Source: Temnopleurus reevesii
Lineage: Eukaryota; Echinodermata; Echinoidea; Temnopleuroida; Temnopleuridae
DNA length: 64,000 bases
NCBI GenBank assembly: GCA_036244855.1
Contig: BQKZ01000303.1
Location: 105,179-169,178 of the forward strand
Reading direction: 5' to 3'
Part shown: in pieces, positions 1 to 13,159 of the stretch
Layout of the letters: each line of letters opens with the position of its first letter
Numbering within the stretch: position 1 is the first letter of the stretch
Translations under genes and position numbers: made by a program
The notes under the pieces: generated by a model
What the model was told of the DNA's origin: nothing
What the model saw: the letters and a program-made list of their open reading frames with translations, nothing else
The model's database searches: none

Positions 1-747
1 ACTAAATCTAATCAGTGCTTGTGACAGTGCTTTTAAACCAAACATTCATGGAGTCCCACAAACAATGTCGCTCAATTACTGCCACTGTCATCCAATAGAA
101 TGGTAATAGAATGGTAATAAAATGGCAGACAGATTGAGCGTTTGCAGATGATGGAGACATCAAATCAATGGCACACCCATTTGAAATGATTTCATAAAAT
201 GGTCTGATTCAATAAGTCATATCCCATGAGGCCATACAAGTGGAATGAAATGCTCTGTCACTATGCACATAACTGCATGGTCAACATGAAGGCAAATAAA
301 TCAAATACTTGAAGAAAAAATAAGCCTTTCGGACAAATTTTGCAGATGTGTTAAGATGTATTATTCACATACTTTTCTCTGAGATACAGAAGAACATATT
401 TCATAACAAGCACCCTGGTTGCATTATGCATTATATGCAATGCATTGATTTGAGGACTCATCAAATGAACTGTAAAAGATTATATAATACGGACAAAGAT
501 TTTATCAAAACAAGCTCATGATCAATGTTAATCAAGAAAACCAAAGGATATAACATTCCTTGTTAATTCCAGCTTTTCTGCTTACATTTTTCTTGCACTA
601 CACAGTCCAACTCTTTACAAATCAATATGAAATCTTGAATGACAAAATGACTAAATGTATTTAAAAAAAAAGGAAAAAAAAAAGAAGAAATGAGCATAAC
701 CACACATTCCATCGCAAAAAAAAAACACAACAAGAATTATAACGTTA
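1..747. other. AT-rich non-coding DNA
   Basis: Short frames only, including a Phe-rich minus-strand one over a poly-A/GAA stretch (660-725). I see no gene, RNA or element. Confidence 0.6.
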
Positions 748-914
748 AGGGGGTGTTGTTCAAAATCAATTGCAACTTTGCAAATTGTAACACACATTTT
801 CATTCGGGCATGGTATGAGCATTTAACAAGACACGCATGAAACAATGATTTTGATTGGCAAGTTTCCGATCACCTGCAACTTGCGATCAATTGCAACTTT
901 TGAACTAACCCCTG
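748..914. mobile_element. Family B inverted-repeat element, copy 1
   Basis: The ends are inverted: GGGGGTGTTGTTCAAAATC on the left and TTTTGAACTAACCCCT on the right. The centre contains CACATTTTCATTC and GAAACAATGATTTTGATTGG, shared with the copies at 43145, 46751 and, more distantly, 33992. There is no coding capacity. Confidence 0.7.
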
Positions 915-2345
915 TAAATGTCTGAAGAGAATCTATACATATCTAATGAAGATGTGAACTCATTTTGGAAAAGGAGAACTTAATCTCCATAACCCACAGG
1001 TTTTCAATTCCACCCCCCTCCAACCAAGTGCAGGTAAAGACAAATAAATACAAAATAAAAGATACGTAAAGCGAGTTGGAAGTACAATGTGAGCAGTATA
1101 TTAACATAACTATCCAAAATTAATCAAACGTTTTATATAAAATTGAATACAGTAGTATGTATCATGTTTAAAAGAGAATATTCTAGCTCATTCCACAAGA
1201 ACATTGCCAATTTCTAATCTTGAGAATCCTTCTCTGATTACTAAATTATTTATTTTCAGTTGACATACTTTAATTTTCATTTTTACAAATGATTTAAAAT
1301 TGAAAATTAAAAATCCAAAAATAGTAAACAATCAACAAGATTAATTTTACGTATTTCTGAACATGTTGTAAACAATACCCTTCATTTTTTGTTCCAATTA
1401 TGAGTTGTTTGTTCTGCTATATTAGGTATTAATTTAAAGTAAATTGGATTGTACTAATATTAATTTTGAATACCATCAGTACATCAATGTGTACAATTTA
1501 CCTATCAATATTAATGCAAGTATTCATTCTCTTCTATGTATATTACATGTACATTGTATACCCTCAAAAGAGGCTAGGTTTTCAGAGAAATGAGAAGGTC
1601 CTGAGGGAGCAAGCCCACCCACACACTTACCTGAGCTATATATTTCTGTCATGTAACATTTGTAAGATATTTACTCTGAATGCTAGAAGTGTACAATGAT
1701 TTGTACATCATCTCCCATTTATCTGATATCTTTGAGGGTGAAACTCTTGCTTGAGTGACATTGATTAGAATAATGGTCTCCTTGATGAACAAATCAGATG
1801 AATGACTTTGAATGGTTTGTTATATCGCCTTTATGTACGCCCACATCTGATAACCACAATCACACAAAAACCAACCCGCCTCCCTAACCAATAAAAGACA
1901 GGCAAATAGAGAGCATTTATCACCTGAATAAGATATTTAATTGACATTATAGATACGCATATTTTGTCATTTGTCCAATAATTTAGTTCCAACTCAACTG
2001 TTCTGAAATTTGTCATCAATCTCTCCTCCATCAATTTTCCTCTGGAAGTATACATGTATAAATATGTTGTCATGTTAAATGTGTATTTCTCATTGGTTAA
2101 ATTTACCCATGTGCAGGCACATGTAAATCTTTTTGCATATAATCAATTCATGAAGTGCACATCATCAACTCTGCCGAGTCCTCAATGTGCATAATTTTAC
2201 CCTAGCATTATCTCATTGCCACCAGTGCTCAAGCATTTCAAGGAGTAAATATTATATGCCTAACAGTTACCCATTCAAATCACATGGATTGAATGCAGCA
2301 CAATGTGAATAAATTTCTTGCTATATAGGAATAGGCGGGTTTTGT
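915..2345. other. AT-rich non-coding DNA
   Basis: A consensus-like minus-strand donor (CTCAG|GTAAGTGTG) occurs at about 1630, but every upstream block that could feed it is closed in all frames. Nothing else is supported. Confidence 0.6.
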
Positions 2346-2610
2346 AGAAGATTCAAATTTATACACATTTCTTGCAAACTAACATAGTTATATGGTATTT
2401 CTTAAACCTGTTTTTAGCAACCATTGAAGAACAATAACTTGGAATCCAGTTTGCATACATTACTTGTTGCTGTGTCTGGCAAGCCTGGGCAAGCATTAAT
2501 GCTGTCAAGAACAACCTTTGTGCATAGATTATGCATAAAATTTGCTTCTACCAGTAAACCCACCTCTACAACGGAATGGGTAGGAATTGAACTGCTACCC
2601 TCTGGTTGAA
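2346..2610 (+). repeat. Family F dispersed repeat, copy 1
   Basis: Shares TTCAAATTTATACACATTTC, GGAATCCAGTTTGCATACAT, ACTTGTTGC, GGCAAGC repeats and TCAAGAACAACCTTTGTGC with the copy at 56787. Function and class unknown. No terminal repeats were recognised. Confidence 0.6.
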
Positions 2611-4501
2611 AGGCGAGAGTCAGAACCACTCTTTCACAATGCCTCCACACACCACTATGCCTCCATAAACTCCATACTATACAACTCATTATTATACCTT
2701 ATGGTAATTGTGCAGCACAGATAACATAATTGAAAATATAAACAAATATTGCAGCCTTGACAAGTAGGATTGTCTCCTTATTAATCTATTCAACACCCTT
2801 TTTCGAATGAAGAACCCTGAAAACAAAATAAAACCAACTGAGAAAACTGCAACTTTGTTTTACAACCTGCCTTAGAACTAATTGGTTATTTCTAATGCTT
2901 TGACTCAATGTTCTACATGAAGGCAAGAAAATCTAACAATTTAAATTCACTACTTCAATCTGCAGACACACTGGCCTCTGTGACATCTTGTTTTGTGTTG
3001 TATCAATATCAGTAAATCTTAAAAGAGATATGCTGACATGCCATCAACGAGACAATTGTCTTTATGAATAGATGTCAGACTCGACTAACATCAATGTTAT
3101 TTTCTGGTTCATTTTATCGTGTTAACGTCAGTCTTATAATACTTATTTATTGTACAGTTTCATGTTACCATTTCTTTTTTATAAAAAAAAAATTGAATTC
3201 AATTCAGCATGCAATCTCTAGATTTCACTTCGTCCGTAGAAAGGCATCATTATGAAAATGATATGTTTTACTCCCTGACAAATATATTTCCAGTTAAAAC
3301 TTAAATTAAAAAAGACTGGCTGTCCCTACGAAAAGCTGAGTTGACTATGTTTATAGAAATCTTTGTATCTCTTTGATTGGTAAATGTATTCATATTAATT
3401 ATATATAAATATATTGATGAACCATTTCTGCCGTTAATATCCTGTTTTAGGAAGCCTAATACTGCTTATATCACCTCACAAATTACATTCTCAAATCACA
3501 TCTTTATTTGATATTCAACTCAGCATCAAAATCAAAAGTTTTCCATTCTACCATTTTAATCCAAAGCATTTTCATTAAAAAAAAAACAGATTTGTGTTTT
3601 ACAGGACAAGTCCAGCTCCAACATATAAATTTTATAATTTTTGTCTGTTTTCCTGAAAATTCTTTTCTTATTACTCCGTTCGTCTAATTTTCATGCTGCT
3701 GTCAAGGAAAAAAAAGAGATATATATCTGCTGGACTTTCAGGCATTAATTTTCTGTCATAATAAAGTCTATGAAACTCTACTTTCAAAATCACTAATTTA
3801 TAATGCTTTTATAACTTCTGCATGAAATAATTTGTTAGTGCCAATTTTGAAAAGTATTGTACCTTTTTTATTACCATGTCCTCCCTCATGAGGTCATGTC
3901 TACTGCAGATATGTCTGATAACTATATGAAATGAAATCTTATGCTTTCAAGTTCAATTTAAGATCATTTTCATTTAAAATGCAAGTAAAAATAACCGAAT
4001 GCAGTGTTTTGATGTATGAAAACTTATGAATCTTGAATTTAAATGATCTGAAGATTTATATGATTATTTATAAAGTCATGATTAAAAATTGCTGCCTCAA
4101 TCAAATCAAAGCTTAAAACACATCTTTTTGACACAACATTGTAAATCTACTTTACCACTCATGTCTTTACTTAAATAAAGTATTTTAGCGCAGTATAATA
4201 TATCATAGTTTCTGCTCTTTATAAGCTATATTATTATTTTTTCTAAATTTTACTATTACTATTATAAGTATTATTAGTAGTGTTGTTATTATTAACACTA
4301 GTATTATTATCATTATATCCATTATCATTATTATAGTAGTCTTGTTTGACTAGTTTTAGTACTGTATGCATTGATAGATATTGATACAGTAATCTGATTC
4401 AAAATATAATGAGTTAAGATCTTCATTAGATAAATCATTTCATAAATGACTGTTTTGAATTGCTGAATAGATAATAACAATAATAATAATGATATACTCA
4501 C
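2611..4501. other. AT-rich non-coding DNA
   Basis: Contains an ATT/TTA-rich stretch at 4240-4340. It would be intron if the 4502-4575 exon is real. I see no further exon. Confidence 0.6.
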
Positions 4502-4575
4502 ACCATATGATCTGGTGCCATTCCATCTTGAACTATGAGGATATTATTGTTTGGGTGGGACTGAAGTCTCTGTCT
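4502..4575 (-). CDS. Candidate internal coding exon, product not recognised
   Basis: On the minus strand CTTTCAAG is an acceptor at 4576 and GT|GTGAGTATATC a strong donor at 4501. Between them one frame is open: 24 codons plus two bases, containing HPNNNILIVQDGMAPDHM. Both other frames have stops. The mix of hydrophobic beta-strand-like residues and charged residues looks protein-like and unlike the low-complexity translations nearby. Start phase would be 0 and end phase 2. I do not recognise the family. It may belong to one long-intron gene with the other minus-strand candidates to the right, but no partner exon with matching phase was found. A chance open frame is the alternative. Confidence 0.4.
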
Positions 4576-7180
4576 CTTGAAAGACATAACACCTTTACAT
4601 TTAATACGCAAGAAAATTGATATAATGCAACGAAAGGTTAAACAACCAAAATTTTACCAAATGAGACAAGAAAATGTACAGCTCTGACATTTCTGCAGTA
4701 GAAAATATGGACTCTGACATTTTTCAAATAAAACCATGGGATTTGCTATCTCTTTATGATTCTTTATCAAAGCCCACACTCGAAAAGCATTGACCTGCTT
4801 TTCTTTCTTTGAAAATGTAACAACACACCCTTTGCTTATTAGCCTGTACAGTTAAAAATTTTAAAAGAGAGAAAAATGCACGGCAACCATTCCCACTCAA
4901 CTCCCACGAACAAGACTGCTTGGTGTAATCCCGTGCATCTGCTTAAGCCCCCATACTATTTAAAGTTGCGTCCTTCTCCAGAGTGAAAGTACAATAATAA
5001 AGGCATTAAAAACGAGAGATGGGTGAGAAAAGAGAGAAAGAAGAAGAGAACAGAGATATTTAGGATACTGAGTGGGCTGATCATGAATAATTCAAAAACA
5101 GTTTTAGATTTCCAGATGGTGTCATACCTAGAAAAAGATATGCGGTGACTTTCTAAGAATATACATATATATACAAATTTCCCATGTACCAGTGATTTAC
5201 AAGCAAACTACAAAAACAAACAAAATATCTCAAAATTTTAGACTAGATGCATGAAACATATTATTGGATACTATAGGACATTGAATTGGCTTCTTCGTAA
5301 CTTGCAATCCACAAATTAACTCTTTGCGCACTGGACTGCAAACCCCTGCACACTGACATGCTTTCAGAGGAGCTTTTATATTGAAAATGTGAAATTATAT
5401 TAAGACATCCTGTTCAAAATGTCTTTTGAAAGAAGAAAATAAACAGATCTAACAATTACCACAACTTGAGGGGCAATAAATGTAATTGGAATCAGTACAA
5501 GGCTACTAAATTGAATTTTTCAGAAGTTTCTGCTTCTTCATATTATAGTCAATTCACATTCTTGCTTTCCTTTCCTATTGGTTTGAATCTATTATGAATT
5601 TACTGTAAATTTCTACTTATGTAACCATTTTATTGTTATTTTTCTCTCAATGTCATCAATTATTGCATTCAACTCAGCTACAAAACTCTCATGTGAAATT
5701 TTTGATACACCTTTTCAAGTTAACGTTTAAAATTAAAAATATTTCTGAAGAGTATGATTTGAAATAATCTCTTGGACATATTTCACTTTATTAAAATAGA
5801 TGTTTTCCTATAGAAATGTTGAAAAAATTAAGATGAAATACCCCTAAATTTCTAATCCAATTTTGTGATTTTTTTTTCTTTAGCTGTTTTACCTTAATAT
5901 TGAATTTGGGATGAACTTTCATGGATGAAATCTAATCTATTCAAGCATTTAACTTTGACTTCAAAGCTGCAAATAAGTACATGTAGCATCTTTCTTTGGT
6001 GAGCTTTGATCAATCTTACTCTCAAGTTCATATGAAAATGACAAAATTGACATCAAATTATTCAAACATTAGGACTATCTTTTATAATAAAACATTATAT
6101 TACCCCTCAAGAATTCTTGCGTTGGAATATCTTTTTCATATTTCTTATTGCAAAATAAATATACAATCTATTCAATCTCTATAAGAACCACAGATCCCTC
6201 TGTTCAAGCCGATGACATTTCTACAAAAGACTTATAAATCATGCATCAACTCCTCGACAGAGACCCTCCATAAAAGCAGATATCAGTTGGAGAGGGGGTT
6301 TCCCTTTCCTTGGAAATATAACACCATCATGTTTGCTTCATATACGATTGCAGAATTGATACGCTTGATCATGCATGTCAATCAGATGACGATAGCATGC
6401 ATATCCCTGCATGCACTTTCACAGCGTAAACTTATCTATTATTTTGGAGTAAATTTATAATCCTTTATGGATAGGGTAGTTAATCATCTGTTAACAACTC
6501 AAACCAGAGAATTGCTAAATTGCCATGTAGAGTGTTGATCTTCAAAAGCAGATAGAAACCGTAACACTAAAGAATTCAGTTGGAATAATTGATTTCTAAT
6601 CTATATTAACGCCTTTGTACCAAATGTGACTGAAATGGAATGTGCCTATGTATGCTTCTTGTTTGTATTTGTTTTCATTCATTTTTTCTAAGATTATTCT
6701 GTTTCATGATTTTGATATCATTAATTTTCAAGCCTCATTCAATAACTATCCTAAATTTCATCCCAATAACAGGTCCAATGAAATTTTATTTTGAATAAAT
6801 GCAAAAGCCAGAAGGTAAAAATAAAAAACATGATATAGATTTTTAAAAGAAAATAAGATATGATTATTACAATTGGTAAAACAAAGGGAAATAATTTCAA
6901 GGGGACAGTGACCAAAATAAGGTTAGCTGATGGAGAGTGAGTTTGAATGATAGAATGGGAGAGGAAGTAGTTTTGAAGAGAAAGACCAAGAGATATGCAC
7001 ATACATCAGAGGTGGGAGAGAAGGAAATTGAGACATGGATCCATAGACATATGGAAAAAGGAGCGAGTCAAGAGAAAGAAATGAGGAGGCCCTATATTGC
7101 AATCACACAACAGAGTGCCTACATGACACTTAAATAATAATATTCAACTTAATCTCTTATATGCACAATATAAATGTTAG
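4576..7180. other. AT-rich non-coding DNA
   Basis: A minus-strand acceptor-like TTTTTCTAG near 5133 opens a long but low-complexity frame (Leu/Phe-rich over pyrimidine tracts) with no donor. A purine-rich block lies at 6910-7090. Confidence 0.55.
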
Positions 7181-7560
7181 AGGTATCTTGCTACAACATC
7201 CCTGCAACAAGGAACCAAAATCCAATCCTTGGTGTCCACTCTTCCTCCCTCCTTTAACCCTTCCCAAACACTGCCGCGTTCACTTGACAGTCCACAACGC
7301 CATGCTCGAAACTTGACCTTCCTATTCACAAGATGAAGCTTGGTTGGCATGGCAACAGAGGAAGAATGATAGACCGGTAGGATGTGGGCAACGAATAAAC
7401 CAAATTGTTCTCCCGCATCTTTCTCTCTGCTCCTTCTTCATCCATCTCTCTTCCCTGGAAACCAATTTCTTAGGTAAGAGTGGTTATCCTTTCCATGAGT
7501 TCAACCAGATCATGTTGCAGGACAATTTTTCACCTCCCACTCCCAAGGATTAGTCCAGAT
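7181..7560. other. Less AT-rich block with plus-strand splice-like signals
   Basis: After a pyrimidine-rich run ending TTCACTTGACAG (about 7289) one frame is open to a GTAGG donor-like site near 7378 and contains HKMKLGWHGNRGRMIDR. A second donor-like CTTAG|GTAAGAG occurs at 7473. Frames beyond are short and not recognised. It may be an exon or conserved non-coding DNA. Confidence 0.2.
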
Positions 7561-7842
7561 GACAACAGAAACGTGGAATCAGATTATGATTGAAACTGAT
7601 GAGGCCAGATTATTACATTCTCATAACATGGTCACAAGAATTCATTAATAACATACTCCTGCAATTGTTTGAAAAATGTTCTTATCAATGTGTTTCAAAT
7701 AGCTATTCTTTGACAATGCATATTATATTTTAAATCCTCATCTCCATATTTCTTCCCCAACAAGACTGAGTAGATTTGATCAAATGGGATAACATAATGA
7801 AACACTCATCCACATTGTTATCAAATACCATTTAAAATTACA

Positions 7843-7965
7843 TATTGATGCAAGACTGTCTCAGCAGACAAGAGGTAAACTTACTAATGAATGCACATTT
7901 TGCATAACATGCCCAGGGCTTGTCTGACATAGCACCAAGTAATGTATGCAAACTGGATCCCAAGT
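7843..7965 (-). repeat. Family F dispersed repeat, copy in reverse orientation
   Basis: The reverse complement carries TTGGGATCCAGTTTGCATAC, ATTACTTGGTGC and GACAAGCCCTGGGCATG, matching the core of copy 1. It lies 30 bp from family A copy 1. Confidence 0.5.
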
Positions 7966-7996
7966 ATTGTAGTTCAATTGTGACTTGCAGATTTAA

Positions 7997-8507
7997 AGCC
8001 CATGTATAGTTTTGGTAAAGATTAAAGAAATGTGAATTTTGGGGATATATACCATGACATATAGTTTCTATACACATTTCAAGATCATAGCATATTTTTC
8101 TACGAGCGAATTATTTTGAAAATTTGAATTTGACCGTTAAATCGTATTTAGCGCCCTCTCTTGGTTATAACAATATTTTGCTTCTTATCGGGCATATAGA
8201 AAATTATTTCCAAGATTTTATTAAAGCATGCTAAAAAGGAATACATAAAGAATAAATTCTGAAATTTTCATCCAATTCTGTTCATGAGAAGCTGTCCTTT
8301 ATCAAGAAAGAAAATATTGAATTCGCGTCGAGGGCTACGACGCTAAAATATTTTCCACACTTTAGGTTATAACTTTTCCAAAACTTGTTAATTTTACGTA
8401 CAATCTTTTGTACAACATGTTCATGATATCATGTTTCTTTTTAAGTAGATTTGAAGACAAAATTTGGCGATAAAAATATTCGCTTTTACCAAAACTATAC
8501 TTGGGCT
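7997..8507 (+). mobile_element. Family A MITE, copy 1 (511 bp, TTAA-flanked, piggyBac-like)
   Basis: The ends are inverted repeats (left AGCCCATGTATAGTTTTGG, right CCAAAACTATACTTGGGCT), flanked on both sides by TTAA (7993-7996 and 8508-8511). It has no coding capacity. The sequence is nearly the reverse complement of the copy at 26602-27112. TTAA target duplications are the hallmark of piggyBac-type insertion; assignment to that superfamily is inference from ends and target only. Confidence 0.85.
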
Positions 8508-8519
8508 TTAAGGAATACT

Positions 8520-8940
8520 ACGGACCTGCGTTCATTTGCGAGATACATGCATACACGTGAATCTATCAGTAAACCGGCCTATTAGGTTTGTGCGGTCCAT
8601 GAGAATTTAATCCATATTCCTGGATCGACAGCTAGCAGGTTTGTCCAAGCCATCAAGTCTGTGCAGCCATTACCCTCGGGAGCTAGTTGATTAGCTGCTC
8701 CACTGTAGAGGGGAGCATAGTGTGCAAAAACACTTCATTAATTTGCTCTTCCGGTGCCTAATTAATTTCTCGGAGAGGGGATGGATGTTGAGAGGACATC
8801 TTCCAAACATATGTTTTATTACTGGGGCGATGAAATCATCCCTCTCTATCTACCACCCCATCACCATACAGTAGGAAAGGACTAATTTGAGTCCCATCTC
8901 CCTGGTCTAATAAGCACCTTTGTACAATCAAGAGATTCAA
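8520..8940. promoter_or_regulatory. Candidate cis-regulatory block
   Basis: More balanced base composition than the surroundings, free of simple repeats. It contains a cluster of homeodomain-type ATTAATTT/TAATTAATTT sites near 8736-8770 plus CAGCTG-like and CTAGTTGATTAGCTG motifs. No splice sites or long frames. The regulatory role is inference from composition and motif clustering only. Confidence 0.25.
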
Positions 8941-9196
8941 ACCATTTGAAAGCATATGATTAACCAAATATAGGGTGAGAGCAATGTTTCAGTGGTTACA
9001 AAGTTGTTTTAAAAATAAAGCTTTTTTTTTTTTTTACTTGTGTGAACATCATTCTAACTCTTGATTGTACAAACCCTGTGTAATCTCATTTTTGTATTGA
9101 AGAGCATCATAATGAAAGTAAAAAAAGAGAATCCTCTCATATTTGCATCTGTGGTTTGCACCTGAACTCAACAACTGTGAGATCAAAATAATATTA

Positions 9197-9330
9197 GTTA
9201 CACCCTGCTTGTTCACGTAATACTGAAAATATCACCCTTCTGGTTCCATATTTCATGAGGCTGCAGGCCAAATGAAATATAGAACCAGAACGGTGATATT
9301 ACCCATATTACATAACAAGCAGGGTGCAAC
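9197..9330. mobile_element. Foldback element, 134 bp
   Basis: The left arm GTTACACCCTGCTTGTTCAC and following AATATCACCCTTCTGGTTCC pair with the right arm ending AACAAGCAGGGTGCAAC, with ATTTCATGAGGCTGCAGG at the tip. The arms are almost fully complementary, so a transcript would form a long hairpin. Confidence 0.75.
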
Positions 9331-12300
9331 AATTTTATCTCTTAAAGTGTAACATGGTATTGGTATGCGCTTTAATGCGCGTGGCTAATTGTCACATGCG
9401 CTCTAGAATGCGCGCGCCTTTCAGTTTTCAAGTGATACCGTACCATATTATTTGGTCAAAATCACAAATTGACCAATGATATTGCAGAATAAGACCACAT
9501 GAAGTGATAAGACAATAATATACTGAACTTCTTTCCAGCAATTTGTACATCAAAGTCAAGAATCAACAGGATAATCATAATGTAACCTATCTGTAACTGA
9601 TGAATATCAAAACCAAATGGGATTTATAGCCCCATGTGTAATACATGTACATGTATATTGAAATTGCTAACAACACATACTATCCCAGACATACCGAAGC
9701 AAAAATCGAGCTGGCAATATGAATGCTGCAAGATATTTGACAATTTTATATATATCTCATCAAGTTTACATAAACTATTCATCAGTCTATTGGGGCAGAA
9801 ATTAATTGAAGGCCATAAAAGGCCAGGCCTCAGATACCTCATGGGCATTGGAGATTTTTGGTGCCCTTATTTCTTTTTCCCATTCATGCTACAATACAAA
9901 AAAAATCCCTGTAGAAATGTGGCCTTGCCATATTAAATACTGAACATTATTGAAAGGGCCTATTCTTTGGGAACAAAGCATCAAATATTTGCATCAATGA
10001 TCGAATCAACTTTAAAATGTTGATTTAGTTTCGGTTCTCTCAATGGCAATGAGTTGGAATGCAAGTGTGGCTGGGGCAATCTAAGAGCAGTATGTCTCCA
10101 TTGGCCCACATACACTTTATCTATGGAAGGCATCAAAGTAAATCGGGTCAATGGCAATTTACTGCATGGAAGTCCTGGGATGCGTTGCATACCCTGAAGC
10201 ACTACCGGAAATCTTTCCTCGCAAGGAAAGTACATTACAGAAAAAACATTACAGAAAAAAAATCATAATCAACCAATGATAAAATAAAGCAGCCTGTATA
10301 GAATAGATCCTATTGATAAAAGACAGAGGTAACCAGAAACTACAATGGAGATGGTTTGATGACAACAAAAGGAAAGAGAAGTTAATAAAAGCATAAAAGA
10401 AGAGACAGATAAAAGAGAAAGAGATGGGGTAAAACAAATAAGAGAAAGAAATGTGTGAAAAGGCACCTGTGGTGTATATTTCCTCATTGAACCTAAATGT
10501 CAGCGATTGTATAAGCCTTCAAACAGCCTGAAACTGAACGCAAAGGGCAAACAAGGAGAAATTAAGACACACTTGTTCGCTCGGGGGCTTCAAAGGTTAC
10601 AAGTCACATCTTCTTCCATCCTTGATAACTTCATGTCTCTTCTTTATTCTAATAGAGGAGCTGCACAAAGAAAAGTTATTATTGGTGTGCTTTATCATTG
10701 TAATATGACTCCAACTAAAATGACAGTGAACATTGTTTAGGGCTTGTGGAAAATCCTTCTGTTTTTTCTAGTTCCCTTAGTGTAAAGTCGATGGTATTTG
10801 GCTTGTCAAGAACTTTTCTCCCAAATTACTTCTTTTAATACTTATCATTTCAAAGGAAATGTGGTATCTTGCAGAATTTTGACTAATTTAGCAGCCAACA
10901 TATGTTACCGCAGTATACAACTTGATAAGAATGATAATCTTTCTTTTACACAAAATATATAAGCTTTTGGAGAGGTGGCACATCAGATATCTAAAAACTT
11001 TGTGTGAACTGTAGTAAAACTATTAACAATGCATGAAATGCGTGGGTTTTTTTTAAATTAAAGAGTATGTCCATAGTTTACTTCAATAAAAATTGACCCA
11101 GAAAAGACTTACTCATTGTAAAACAAAGTCTTCATTTGCCAACATACTAACTCACACTCAAAATCAATAGGAATTCAAATTGCCAGCATTTACAAAGTGG
11201 AAACAGTGTTTGTCTTGCATAAAGCAATACGGCAAAACACTGCTCTTGGTGCGTAAAGTGAGGGTTGGTTGGCCATTTGTTGTGATATTCAAATTAAAAT
11301 AGGCATGAATAAGTGCAAGAATCATCTCCTAATTTCATATATATTTTTATGTAAATTAATATTTCAATATGTTAAATCGCTTCACATCAATTTCTTCATC
11401 CTGACAATTAACAGTCTACATAATTTCTATTTACTTACACATGAGTAATTCCATTCGGTAGAAGCTGAAATTTTCGCTAGGTTTTACTTTCACAAACTTT
11501 GTTCCTCATTATGCAATGATCTTTCAAATCATGAAAAGAACAACCCACTAATATATTGATAGGTATGACATTCGGTAAATTCAATAAAATTGAGATGTGC
11601 AAAAAATATTTGCTTTTAAAAGTAGTATGCTTAGAACATTGTCACTTCAAAATTTAAGGAGAAATCTACAATAATGGCAATGTCAGTCAATTAGAGACAT
11701 GCATGCCAGTATTGTTATCATGCTCATTTTATATTTTAACTCATGTTTAGATTATTATAATAAAATGGTTTGTACCCTACAGCAACACTCAAGCTTTTCC
11801 GCAGCATTGCATGTACACTGTAAATACAGCTCATCTAACATATGCATATTCCTATTTCCGAATAGGGAAAAAAACTACCCTTCAAGAATATTTGCAGCAA
11901 TGGGAATAGATATGCTTTGGGTATTCACAAGACCCTTTCAGTAGTAGGTGTTTGAGAAGCAAAAAAATCTCCCCAAATGATTTGGATTGCCCAAGGCAAG
12001 AGAGTGACATATTAAAAATGCAGAGTCGGCTTGATGTGCGATTCATCTTGTAGACTCCTCTGACATTTACTCAGGGATTGCAAGTGACATTTTCTCATGT
12101 ATGGATAGGAAAATATGAAACCGGTAAAGAGCAACATAAAAGAGTGTGGTATTATAGACATCAAAGTAAAGATGGAAGATCAATTCATCAGAAATTTATG
12201 GCAAATTTAATACCTCCAAAATATTTAAACATAAGTCAAGGATTAACATTTTGATGAAATTGCTAAGATGAATTTACATTATATTGGGTAAGTGCCATTT

Positions 12301-12762
12301 CTACCAGTCACCGCTGACAAATATCACAAAGTAATGATGGCTGTACAAAATTTCATAAACATAATGGAGAAACTAAAATTAAGAATGCTTCAAGTTGAAC
12401 CACATAATACAGCTACTGTTTACTGCTCATGATAGCCCGGTGAAATAATCTACATTGAAAACCACTAAAATGGTTATGTACGTTACGGAAAATTCCATAG
12501 GATATTAAATTTGTTATTTGAAATTTAAAGTATCAAATTGAAAATCAATCCATTGAGGAAAACAGACAAAATGAATTTATTGAGACTCCCGAATTGGTCC
12601 ATAAAGCCAAATCTGTTCCTTTTTACATGGTCTACCTTTCACAAATTTCAGCATTATGCAGCCTGGAACATCCTGGTTAAAAAACTTTTTTTTCAGTGAC
12701 ATTTTTTCACGGTTGAAATTCTCTTGTAAAAGAGAAATCTATCACAAATAAACATATTAAAA
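9331..12762. other. Mostly AT-rich non-coding DNA
   Basis: Apart from the block at 9960-10240, I see only isolated minus-strand donor-like GTAAGT sites (about 11110 and 11436) without convincing acceptors. There is a TGCGC-rich patch at 9360-9420. Confidence 0.55.
9960..10240. other. Less AT-rich block, open on both strands
   Basis: Frames of 70-84 codons overlap on opposite strands here (about 10059-10268 plus, 9981-10235 minus), reflecting higher GC rather than a clear gene. Neither product is recognised and no flanking splice sites are convincing. Confidence 0.2.
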
Positions 12763-12895
12763 GAAGAGTCTACCCAAAAATAATAATTCTTCCACATGAG
12801 CATAAAAATCAGACGAACAGAACAAAAAAAGTTTGAGAAAAATCAGACAACGTATAAGAGAGTTATGAATGTTTTAATATTTACACAAATCTATG
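12763..12895. mobile_element. Family C, solitary left arm
   Basis: Begins GAAGAGTCTACCCAAAAAT and continues through AATCAGACAAC to GAGAGTTATGAATG, matching the left arm at 55614. No right arm was seen within several hundred bases. It lies just right-to-left upstream of the 13.1-kb microexon candidate. Confidence 0.6.
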
Positions 12896-13130
12896 AATAT
12901 AAATATTGGGTATGGTTGTATTTTAAAACTATGAATAAATAAATGAATGAAATAGAAACAAATGAAATCTTTAACACAACATCAAGATGGACAAAAGGAA
13001 CCACCAAGGTTTGAAGAAGGAAGAAAAAACGTAATTGTCGATTACATGAAGGTCAAAAGTCTTGTGGTATATTTTCAAAATGAAGACATACCCTGATGGA
13101 GAAAAATACAAAGAAACAATCTATACTTAC

Positions 13131-13159
13131 TGTTTATTCTGGCTCCGCAGGATATTGCA
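13131..13159 (-). CDS. Candidate 29-nt microexon, product not recognised
   Basis: Both splice sites are close to consensus on the minus strand: acceptor CTTTGCTTTTCTTACAG and donor CA|GTAAGTATAG. The 29-nt insert is open in two frames; in one it reads CNILRSQNK plus two bases. Microexons of this size are typical of neuronal and cytoskeletal genes in animals, but nothing here shows which gene it is. An AT-rich region of this size yields some chance pairs, so this is a lead rather than a call. Confidence 0.35.

Noticed and set aside
1600..1720. Consensus donor CTCAG|GTAAGTGTG on the minus strand
   Set aside because: All upstream blocks that could be the exon have stops in every frame, so only a non-coding exon would fit and nothing else supports it.
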